Assembly: GCA_049318625.1 (NCBI GenBank) | Contig: JBMOGA010000010.1 | Location: 1-64,000, forward strand | Reading direction: 5' to 3' | Length of the DNA: 64,000 nt | Source: JBMOGA01 sp049318625 | GTDB lineage: Bacteria; Pseudomonadota; Alphaproteobacteria; Rhizobiales; Hyphomicrobiaceae | Shown: positions 35,396-43,037 of the stretch, piece after piece | How the letters are laid out: each line of letters begins with the position of its first letter | Position numbering within the stretch: the first letter of the stretch is position 1 | Notes under the pieces: model-generated | Told to the model about the DNA's origin: nothing | Database searches by the model: none | Seen by the model: only the letters and a program-made list of their open reading frames with translations | Program-made: the position numbers and the translations under genes

Positions 35396-36265
35396 TTATT
35401 CGCTGTCGGTACTCCGCGACACCGTGATGTCCGGCGCTTCCTCGTTCTTCATGCCCTGGACATGGTAACCGGCATCGACGTGGTGCACCTCGCCGGTCAC
35501 CCCGCGCGACAGATCCGACAGAAGATAGAGCCCCGACGCCCCCACCTCCTCGATCGTCACCGTCCGCCGCAGCGCCGAATTGTACTCGTTCCACTTCAGG
35601 ATATAGCGGAAGTCGGCGATGCCGGACGCCGCCAACGTCTTGATAGGACCTGCAGAAATGGCATTGACGCGAATGCCGGTCTTGCCGAGGTCGGCCGCCA
35701 GATAGCGCACGCTCGCCTCCAGCGCCGCCTTGGCGACGCCCATCACGTTGTAGTGCGGCATCACCTTTTCCGCGCCGTAGTACGTCAGCGTCAGGATCGA
35801 CCCGCCGCTCGTCATCAGCTTCTCGGCGCGCTGGGCGAGCGCGGTCAGCGAGAAGCACGAGATCAGCATGGTCTGCTGAAAATTCTTTTCGGTCGTATCC
35901 ACATAGCGTCCATCGAGCTCGGCCTTGTCGGAGAATGCGATGGCGTGCACCAGGAAATCGAGCCGCCCCCACTCGGTGGACAGCTTAGCAAACACCGCAT
36001 CCATCGAGGCGGCATCGGTCACGTCGCACGGCAGCACGAGACGCGATCCGACCTCGGCGGCGAGCGGATCGACGCGCTTCTTCAGCGCATCGCCCTGATA
36101 GGTGAACGCCAGCTCGGCCCCCTGCGCGGCGCAGGCCTTTGCGATGCCCCACGCGATGGAGCGGTTGTTGGCGACGCCCATGATGAGCCCGCGCTTGCCC
36201 GCCATCAGCGTGCCCTTCGCGACCTCGGTCCCGGCCTCTGCGCCCGTCATGTTGTCCAACCCCAT
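35396..36265 (-). CDS. fabI: Enoyl-[acyl-carrier-protein] reductase FabI
   Basis: A divergent SDR of about 289 residues that reduces enoyl-ACP in the last step of type II fatty acid elongation. GKRGLIMGVANNRSIAWGIA is the FabI-specific cofactor motif, and the catalytic Tyr-172 and Lys-179 lie in HYNVMGVAKAAL with the enoyl reductase spacing of six residues. The target region for triclosan-type inhibitors (GVANNRSIAW, LTYYGAEKV) is conserved. Several in-frame ATGs exist; I use 36265, with 36250 and 36292 as alternatives. The C-terminal tail (ITVSRSTDSE) is longer than in E. coli. Confidence 0.94.
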   Translation of the reverse strand: MGLDNMTGAEAGTEVAKGTLMAGKRGLIMGVANNRSIAWGIAKACAAQGAELAFTYQGDALKKRVDPLAAEVGSRLVLPCDVTDAASMDAVFAKLSTEWGRLDFLVHAIAFSDKAELDGRYVDTTEKNFQQTMLISCFSLTALAQRAEKLMTSGGSILTLTYYGAEKVMPHYNVMGVAKAALEASVRYLAADLGKTGIRVNAISAGPIKTLAASGIADFRYILKWNEYNSALRRTVTIEEVGASGLYLLSDLSRGVTGEVHHVDAGYHVQGMKNEEAPDITVSRSTDSE

Positions 36266-36497
36266 CGAGTTCCCATAGCGATCGGCGCGCATCCTACACC
36301 AACGGCTTGGACGGGAAAGGTAGTTTTTTACATATAAAATACAATGCGTTAGACTTGAAAAAAGGGCCAGATGTCAGCCGGTGCCCGTGCGAGCTTCGTC
36401 GTTTGGCCGCCGCCGTGGTACCGCAGCGGAGCGCACCGCTTGACGTTATCGCCCTGTCGCAATTCTTGTCGACTGTCGCGCGATGCAGGGGGACACC
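36266..36497. promoter_or_regulatory. AT-rich divergent promoter region between fabI and CorA-like gene
   Basis: This 232-base gap contains the most AT-rich patch of the window (about 36321-36368, with TTTTTTACATATAAAATACA and a nearby TTGAAAAAAG). It is flanked by divergent genes and very likely contains their promoters. No operator or riboswitch could be recognised. Confidence 0.45.
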
Positions 36498-38135
36498 ATG
36501 GCACAACAGGAACTGCTCATCGACGTGCAGTCGCCCGGCAACGCGACGCAGGAAAACGCCCCCGACATCAGGGTCCGGCATTTTCGCCATATCGCGTTAT
36601 GGCCACTGCAGATCCTGCCCTCCGCCTCGCAGAAGCCGGTCAAGGCCGACTCGCTCCTCGAACAGTTGTCTCCCGGCACCTGGAGTTTGGTCGAAGATGA
36701 GTTCGGGCAGGCCGACGGCTCGTTCCAGGAGCGCCATTATCGCGAGTTCGTGAGCTTCCTGCCGCACGTCCAGCGATTTCTCTACGGCGACGCGGCCGGG
36801 CCGACTCGCCAGCTGAAGGACACCGAGGCGCCGCTCAAGGTCTATCGCCGGACCGACATCGCGGCTGTTCGCATAATCCTGCAGCGCGGCGCTCCGCCGG
36901 TGACCTGCCGGGTCGCACACATCGACCTGCACATCTTTCACGATGTCGACACGGTCATCATGGCCTGCGAGATCGAGGCATCGGACATCTCGCTCGCGAC
37001 CGCGAAGGATATCGTCTACCGGTTCGGCCGCGCCTACCCACCGGGCTGGACGGCCGACGGCGATCCCCTGCATTGCCCGGTGCGGACGGAATGGCTCGGC
37101 CACGACGGCCAAGTGCTGGCCGCCTCCGACTACGAGGACCGCGCCAGCTATCTCGATTTCGTCGGCGAGCGACGGGCCCCCCGCATCGCGGCGCATTGGG
37201 CGTTTGCGTTGGCGCCGCTGGCCTCCTACGCCGATCCCGGCGGCAGCCCCCTGGTCTACCGGCAGATCGAATACTACCGGATGCCGGTGATGACGTTCCT
37301 CGCGCTCGATCGCATGACCGATCTCTGCCGCGCCGACTTCATCAGGCTGGCCTTCGCCAGCGCGCCGGGACCACGCGAGGAGCCCCCCTATTCCGACCGC
37401 GTGCTGCACGACTTCGAGCAGCGCTACTGCTACGACCGCTTTTTCGACGAGCGCGGCCGAGGAAAGGCGATGAATACGCGGTTCCTGTCGTGCGGCCACG
37501 CCTTCACGGTGCTCGCCGCTGGCGCCGATCCATCGATCACGGACAACGAGCGCGGCCTGCTCGGCCAATTCCGGCACCAGTACTTCCTGCTGTTCCTCAT
37601 CAGCCACTTCCACAAGGCGTCGATGCTGATGCTTTCCGACCGGCTGGTCGCGACCATCAAGCGTCTGGAGATCGGCAATGCGCCCTCGGTCGTGGAGTTC
37701 CGAAAAGGCGTCTACCGCCAGCAGGAAGCCTTCATGCACTTCACCCAGCGCTACTGGTTCACGGAGGTTTCCGATCAGGTCCAGGCGCGCGATCTGTTCC
37801 GCCTCCAGCTCACGCACCTGGGCAACGAAGCACTCTACCGGGATCTGCGCACCGAGCTGTTCGATACCGTGCAGTATCTGGACAGCGACATGCTGCGCCG
37901 TCAGTCGGGCTCGATGCATCGCCTGACGACCATCACCATTCTGGGCCTCGTCGGCACCACCGTGACCGGCTTCCTCGGCATGAACCTGATCGCCGAGGCC
38001 GAGGCGCCGCTCGGAACGAAAATGCTTTACTTTGCTGCGGTCACCGCCGTCACCGTGTCCATCACCGCCACGACCGTTGCCTTGTCGGGCCGCCTGACGC
38101 GACTGTTCGACCGGCTGTCGGGCGAACGCTCGTGA
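36498..38135 (+). CDS. Large CorA-like (2-TM-GxN) membrane protein
   Basis: A 545-residue protein whose last 75 residues form two membrane segments: about 474-493 ending in GFLGMNL (Gly-Met-Asn at 494-496) and about 509-530. A GMN tripeptide at the end of the first of two C-terminal helices is the hallmark of CorA/ZntB-type divalent-cation channels. The preceding long helical region (RQQEAFMHFTQRYWFTEVSDQVQ) fits the CorA stalk helix. The N-terminal domain of about 350 residues is much larger than CorA's and not recognised. A start at 36498 has a GGGGGA site. Cation specificity is unknown; a magnesium, zinc or cobalt channel is an inference from the GMN motif. Confidence 0.7.
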   Translation: MAQQELLIDVQSPGNATQENAPDIRVRHFRHIALWPLQILPSASQKPVKADSLLEQLSPGTWSLVEDEFGQADGSFQERHYREFVSFLPHVQRFLYGDAAGPTRQLKDTEAPLKVYRRTDIAAVRIILQRGAPPVTCRVAHIDLHIFHDVDTVIMACEIEASDISLATAKDIVYRFGRAYPPGWTADGDPLHCPVRTEWLGHDGQVLAASDYEDRASYLDFVGERRAPRIAAHWAFALAPLASYADPGGSPLVYRQIEYYRMPVMTFLALDRMTDLCRADFIRLAFASAPGPREEPPYSDRVLHDFEQRYCYDRFFDERGRGKAMNTRFLSCGHAFTVLAAGADPSITDNERGLLGQFRHQYFLLFLISHFHKASMLMLSDRLVATIKRLEIGNAPSVVEFRKGVYRQQEAFMHFTQRYWFTEVSDQVQARDLFRLQLTHLGNEALYRDLRTELFDTVQYLDSDMLRRQSGSMHRLTTITILGLVGTTVTGFLGMNLIAEAEAPLGTKMLYFAAVTAVTVSITATTVALSGRLTRLFDRLSGERS

Positions 38136-38481
38136 GGCCGTCTCATCGAACGGCCATGACCAGATCGACCGATCTCACGGCAGCATAGCGCCCGGGGTCG
38201 CGGACCAAGCGCGGGCCTGCCGAGCAACGCCAGCCCCAGATTCCCGACGAACGGGGCATCCGGTTCCCGGCAGACACGGCTGTCGGAGGAGCGCCGGCGC
38301 GCGGTCTGTCACGACGCTCCCGCAGTCCCGCCATCGACAGACGGCGACGATGAGCTATGGTCGCCGCCTCGATTATCCCGGTTCGGCCGCCTAACCTAGC
38401 TGTTACGGCTGCTCATCCGGAAGCCATGATCCGTGTCTATCGGCATCCCGCGCATGGCAACATCACCCGGCTGAAGGTCGC
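38136..38481. other. 346-base intergenic region, no gene seen
   Basis: It lies between the CorA-like gene and the acyltransferase gene, both on the plus strand. Immediately after the first stop is a 6-bp inverted repeat (GGCCGT/ACGGCC, 38136-38155, 8-base loop) that might terminate transcription. Otherwise I see no coding frame of typical composition, RNA gene or repeat. The promoter of the acyltransferase gene should lie towards the end. Confidence 0.5.
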
Positions 38482-39507
38482 ATGCTCGGAACGACGCGTT
38501 TCCTGCTCTCCCTGATCGTGATCGCCAACCACTTCTGGGTGGCGGGCGAGAACATGCTCGGTTTCCACGCCGTCACCGCTTTTTACATTGTCAGCGGCTT
38601 TCTGATGACCCGCGTCATTCAAAACGTTTACGGACTTCATTTGGACGGAATCCGGGTCTTCCTCATCAATCGCTTGCTCCGCATCATGCCGGCTTATTGG
38701 CTGTTTCTGCTCTTGTCGCTCTTGCTGATCGCGGTCCTTCCGCCGAGATTCGGGTTCGGTAATCTCCAGGCAGCACCACAATCGGCCCACGACTGGATCG
38801 CCAATCTGACGCTGATCGATCTCGTCTGGGCCAACCGACAGGTCGTGCCACCGGCATGGTCGCTGGGAATCGAGATTGTCTTTTACGCGCTCATGCCGAT
38901 CGCGCTCGCCCGCTCGGTTCGGTCGGTGGAGATATGGGTCGTGGCCAGCGGGATCATAACGGCCGGGTTGCTGCTAGCCGGCGTCGGCTTCGGCTACCGC
39001 TACTATCCCGCCTACGCGGCATCGCTCTTCATCAGTCTCGGTGCCGCCTGCTACACGCATGGCCATATCGTCCGGCGCCTGACCTTGCCGCGATGGGCCA
39101 TCGCCCCCGCGTTGGTCCTATTCCTGTTCCTGCCGATCTTGGTCGAGCAGGTGGGTGTGAGCCACCTCACCTGGGGTTATTATGGCGCTGCCCTTCTGTT
39201 CTGCGTTCTGCTTGCCTCGATGACCGACGGCACGCCGTCACCCTGGCCCACCATTGATCGTTGGCTCGGCGACCTCTCGTATCCCGTCTATCTGTCGCAA
39301 TTCATTGGCGCCGGTCTCGTCAACGTCACGGTCGGTGACCTGATTGTGCCGGGAACGTTGGCCTACACGGGCGCCGCGGCCGCCATCAGCATCGCGATGT
39401 CCGCGATCTACGTGATCGCGGTCGATCGTCCGGTGCAGCGCCTTCGCGCCCGGCTGCGGCCCACCCAGCCGGCCCGAGAATCCGCGGCGCAATGGCCGAA
39501 ACTGTGA
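38482..39507 (+). CDS. Acyltransferase-3 (OafA/NodX-like) membrane protein
   Basis: A 341-residue integral membrane protein with about ten hydrophobic segments. The N-terminus (RFLLSLIVIANHFW) places a His in the first helix, and FYIVSGFLMTRVI with FLINRLLRIMPAYW is the conserved acyltransferase-3 pattern, including the RI-P-YW motif. Members O-acetylate or O-acylate surface polysaccharides, lipid A, peptidoglycan or Nod factors using cytoplasmic acyl-CoA. No C-terminal SGNH hydrolase domain is attached. The start follows GAAGG. Nearby polysaccharide genes are lacking, so the acceptor is unknown. Confidence 0.88.
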   Translation: MLGTTRFLLSLIVIANHFWVAGENMLGFHAVTAFYIVSGFLMTRVIQNVYGLHLDGIRVFLINRLLRIMPAYWLFLLLSLLLIAVLPPRFGFGNLQAAPQSAHDWIANLTLIDLVWANRQVVPPAWSLGIEIVFYALMPIALARSVRSVEIWVVASGIITAGLLLAGVGFGYRYYPAYAASLFISLGAACYTHGHIVRRLTLPRWAIAPALVLFLFLPILVEQVGVSHLTWGYYGAALLFCVLLASMTDGTPSPWPTIDRWLGDLSYPVYLSQFIGAGLVNVTVGDLIVPGTLAYTGAAAAISIAMSAIYVIAVDRPVQRLRARLRPTQPARESAAQWPKL

Positions 39508-39588
39508 CACACGAAGCCCGACCATCACGAAGCGAAAGGCGCCGGCCGTCCGGCGAGCGCCTCTTGTGTCATCGGGAGCAGGCCCGGC

Positions 39589-40950
39589 TCAGTAGCGGAC
39601 CGAGCTGCCGGCCTTGTTGCCATCGGCCTCGCGCCCCACTTTGCGCGCCTTCGCCCAACCCGACGCGGTCGATGCCACGGGGGCGGCAGCCGCCTCGTTG
39701 GCGGACAACTCACTCTGCAGGGGCTCATAAGCCTGAAGGCTCGGCATCAGTGACTGTTGCTGACGCACATAGGCGGCGTTGGCTTCGAACTTCTTGGTCG
39801 CTTCTTCTACCCGGCCCTCGTCTCTGAGTTTGATCGCGGCTTGGCGCTCGGCACGCACCACCAGCGCGGTGACATCCTTGACGACGTCCGGATCGATGCT
39901 GGCGTCGGACTTCGCCACCTCGTCGAAGCGAGCCGCAACCTGGGTCGCTTTCGACTTGCGTCCGGTCTCACCCGCCGGGCTCCACACGATCTCGACCTTG
40001 GCGAGATCGGCGGCGTCTCGTGCCATGCCCGCCGGCACCTCGAGTTCGGCGACGATCACCTGGTCGACGCCGCCGACGATCTGGCTCACCTTGAAGGCCA
40101 TCCGGCCCTCTTTTACGTCACCGTCGCGGCCGAGCGATCGCAGTGGCCGCACGCCCGGCGCGCAGGTGATGATGATCTCCACATCCTGGGCGACGATGCC
40201 GAGCGTGTCATCGAGTTCGCGCGACAGGAACTGGGCGAGTTCAGCCGGCTCCTGAATGAAGGCGTGACTTCCATCGCCGGACTTGGCAAGCGCCGCCATC
40301 AGATCCTCGTTGTAGCCGAGGCCGAGGCCCACCGTTGAGATCGTCATCCCCTCGCTGGCAAGCTCGCGTCCGAGGCCGGCGAAGTCGGCCGGCTTCGAGG
40401 GACCGACATTGGCGAGACCGTCCGACAGCAGGATGACCTTGCTGACCCGGTCCTTGGACTTGAACTTCCGCACCTCCTCCGCGCCCGCCTGCAGGCCGGC
40501 GTAGATGGCGGTCGAGCCGCGCGGTCCGAGCTTGCGGATGGCCTCGCGGGCCTGCGCCGGGTTCGTCAGTTTGGTGGCCGGCACCTCCACCTCGACGCGG
40601 TCATCGTAGCTGACGACCGAGAGGATATCGTCGCGACCGAGGCGGTCGACGGCATCGAGTGCGGCGCGTCGTGCCGCCTCGATCCTCGGACCCGCCATCG
40701 AGCCCGAGCGGTCGATGACCAGCGCGAGATTGAGCGGCGGGCGCGACTTGGCGCTCGGCCGCCGGCTCTGGATGGCAATACGGACATGGACTTTCTGTGT
40801 CTCGCCCGCTCTCAGAATGCTGCGGTCGAGCTGGGCACTGACAGAAAGGCCGGGATCTTCGGGCGCCGCGGTAACGGGCCCGCCGGCGACGAAGGCGGCG
40901 AGGGCACAGGTGGCGGTGATGGTCGCGAACTTGGCGATCCGGGTCAGCAT
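39589..40950 (-). CDS. Secreted von Willebrand factor A domain protein
   Basis: A 453-residue exported protein. The signal peptide is MLTRIAKFATITATCALAAF and the mature part begins near APEDPG. The VWA domain contains the metal-ion-dependent adhesion site: DRSGSMAG near residue 80, with LLSDGLANVG in the second half. A beta-rich segment follows, then a helical C-terminal repeat-like tail (RVEEATKKFEANAAYVRQQQ). It resembles YfbK/CoxE-like Ca-activated chloride channel homologues, which act in envelope or redox functions. The ATG at 40950 is preceded by GAGGAG. No MoxR ATPase is adjacent, which is unusual for this group. Confidence 0.85.
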   Translation of the reverse strand: MLTRIAKFATITATCALAAFVAGGPVTAAPEDPGLSVSAQLDRSILRAGETQKVHVRIAIQSRRPSAKSRPPLNLALVIDRSGSMAGPRIEAARRAALDAVDRLGRDDILSVVSYDDRVEVEVPATKLTNPAQAREAIRKLGPRGSTAIYAGLQAGAEEVRKFKSKDRVSKVILLSDGLANVGPSKPADFAGLGRELASEGMTISTVGLGLGYNEDLMAALAKSGDGSHAFIQEPAELAQFLSRELDDTLGIVAQDVEIIITCAPGVRPLRSLGRDGDVKEGRMAFKVSQIVGGVDQVIVAELEVPAGMARDAADLAKVEIVWSPAGETGRKSKATQVAARFDEVAKSDASIDPDVVKDVTALVVRAERQAAIKLRDEGRVEEATKKFEANAAYVRQQQSLMPSLQAYEPLQSELSANEAAAAPVASTASGWAKARKVGREADGNKAGSSVRY

Positions 40951-41180
40951 GGCAGGCTCCTCGATCGATGGGACGACGGAGGGTTGGCCCGGACGTTGGC
41001 CGGCTGAGGGTTGCGCCGCGGCGGTCCCACGTTCGAATTGCGAATTTTTTGTGAAGTGACGGCCGGGAGACACCTGACCGGTTCGTGCGCGGCCGCGCCG
41101 TGTCCGACCCGCGACAACGGCCCCGGAGTGGTTTAACTCCAAGCGAGTGGCCGCAGGTTGTTGGCGTAGGGAGGGGCCCA

Positions 41181-43013
41181 GTGTCCGAGATGACAGCGAA
41201 AGTGGCGGGCGGTTGGGGCCGCGTCGTCGACTATATGTTCGGGCGCAACACCCTGATCGGGCTCGCCTCGCTGATGCTGCTGGTGCTGTCGGGTTTCGCC
41301 ACGTGGCACGGCATGCGCGATTTCATCGTCGGCGTATCGACGGGCACGAGCCAGAGCGTCCAGGGGCCTGGCGGCATGTCGGTCTCGAACGACCTGCTGG
41401 TTATCGCCGTGGTCGTGGCGCTGACGTTCCTGATGTGGCTGACGCTGCGCGAGACGTTCGGCGCCAAGCGCGCGCTGCGCGACCGCTTGGTCACTTTCCC
41501 CCTCTATGTCTTCCTGGCGGTCTGGTCGATCGGTTTCGGCTACGGCTTCTGGTGGAGCCTGATCTCCGGCGAGGAGGCGACGCGCACCGGCCTTGCCGGC
41601 CTGCAGGAGGACGCCCGTGACGCCAGCGCCGTGGTGGCGGCCCGTCTCGACGCCGTGCGGGCCCAGCTCGAGAGCGTGGTGAGCTGGTCGGAGGGGCAGA
41701 TGTCGCGGGAGGAGACGGCCGGCGGCAGCTGCGGAGTCGCCTCTGGTGCCGGTCGCGGCCCCCTGTTCAACGCCCGCCGCAGCGTGCGCGATTCCGTCGG
41801 CACGCTGCGCGATGGCATGGTGCGGTCGTGGCTCAATCCCGTCCAGGTCGACGTCGAGCAACTGCGCCAGACGGCGACGGCTCTCGACGGCGGCTCGGTC
41901 GAGGAGCGCCAGCGCGCCTTCGAGGCGCGCGCCTCCGACATTCGCGGCCGCGCCCGCAACATCGCCGCCCGCAGCAACCAGCTCGGCCGCTCGACCGCCG
42001 CCGAGATGCGGGCGCTCGCCCAATCGGTCGCCGTCGAGCCCGGTAAACCCGGCTTCAGTTGCTATGACCCGACGCTGGCCGAACGTCTCCGCCAGGCCGC
42101 GGCCCAGGCAGAGCAGCCGGCCGAGTTGAAGCTGCGCGAAGCGGTGTTCAATGAAGGACCGGCCGGCGTCGCCAACGCGATCAAGAACCTCTGGAAGAAT
42201 ATCGGTGCCTACATCTCAAGCCTGGCGAGCTACATGGTGTCGGGCTCGGTGCCGACGGCCCGCACCGACGGGGGCGAGCCGATCACCGGCCGGGACCTCA
42301 TCGCGCTGCTGGCGACCGTGGGTATCGACCTCGGCCTTTTCGCCCTGGCCGTTCTCAACCCGCCGAAGGAGCCGCCGTCGCTGCGCCCGCCGGGTGCGGT
42401 CATCCGCCAGGTCAACGCTGCGCTGCGGACCGCCATCGCGCGGGCGCCGGGCGCCGATTTCGAGTGGGTGCGCCGCCATTTCGTGCACCACAATCGCGCA
42501 TCCTATCTGGTAATCCCGAACCTCTACCGATGCGATCCCAACAACGCCGACGAATCCTCGAAGGCGCTGGCCATGAACCAGCTGGCCGGCGTTCTCAGCG
42601 ACCTCGAATTGGTGCGCTGGCCGCAGAAGGGGTTCAGCATTGCCGGCATTCCGATCCGCTACAGCGAGCTGCAACGCCTCAAGCACGAGGAGACCCTCGC
42701 GAGCGATACCGACCTCACCGAAATCCGCAAGAAGTGGGCGAGCGAGAAGGGGCTCCAGGGCGAGGAGCTGAAAAAGTGGACGGATCGCAAGCCGCAGCGC
42801 AACCACGGTCTGTTCTCCAAGGCCGAGCGTGCGCTGCAGATCGCTGGCTGGAGTGAAGAGGCGCGCAGCGACGTCGAGATCTTCGTATTGGTCGATCACG
42901 AGGGACTGACGCCGCTGCTGATGGTGCTGGACGAGGCGACCGTGCCGGGGGCCGAGCCGGCGGCGACCGGGGAGGGCGCCGCGACCGGCAAGCGTAAGCC
43001 CGAGCTGGCTTGA
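41181..43013 (+). CDS. Uncharacterised multi-domain membrane protein
   Basis: A 610-residue protein of unknown function with a GTG start at 41181 preceded by GGGAGG. Three N-terminal membrane segments are seen (about residues 20-40, 72-92 and 105-125). A long hydrophilic, helix-rich region of about 240 residues follows, which should be periplasmic, then a fourth segment at about 373-393 (LIALLATVGIDLGLFALAVLN), and a soluble C-terminal region of about 215 residues that should be cytoplasmic. The hydrophilic loop contains coiled-coil-like stretches with Arg/Glu/Gln repeats. It is followed after 24 bases by the beta-helix protein, so they are probably one complex or pathway. Not recognised by family. 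Confidence 0.7.
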   Translation: MSEMTAKVAGGWGRVVDYMFGRNTLIGLASLMLLVLSGFATWHGMRDFIVGVSTGTSQSVQGPGGMSVSNDLLVIAVVVALTFLMWLTLRETFGAKRALRDRLVTFPLYVFLAVWSIGFGYGFWWSLISGEEATRTGLAGLQEDARDASAVVAARLDAVRAQLESVVSWSEGQMSREETAGGSCGVASGAGRGPLFNARRSVRDSVGTLRDGMVRSWLNPVQVDVEQLRQTATALDGGSVEERQRAFEARASDIRGRARNIAARSNQLGRSTAAEMRALAQSVAVEPGKPGFSCYDPTLAERLRQAAAQAEQPAELKLREAVFNEGPAGVANAIKNLWKNIGAYISSLASYMVSGSVPTARTDGGEPITGRDLIALLATVGIDLGLFALAVLNPPKEPPSLRPPGAVIRQVNAALRTAIARAPGADFEWVRRHFVHHNRASYLVIPNLYRCDPNNADESSKALAMNQLAGVLSDLELVRWPQKGFSIAGIPIRYSELQRLKHEETLASDTDLTEIRKKWASEKGLQGEELKKWTDRKPQRNHGLFSKAERALQIAGWSEEARSDVEIFVLVDHEGLTPLLMVLDEATVPGAEPAATGEGAATGKRKPELA

Positions 43014-43037
43014 GCGCCGACCGTGTCGAGGTGAGAG

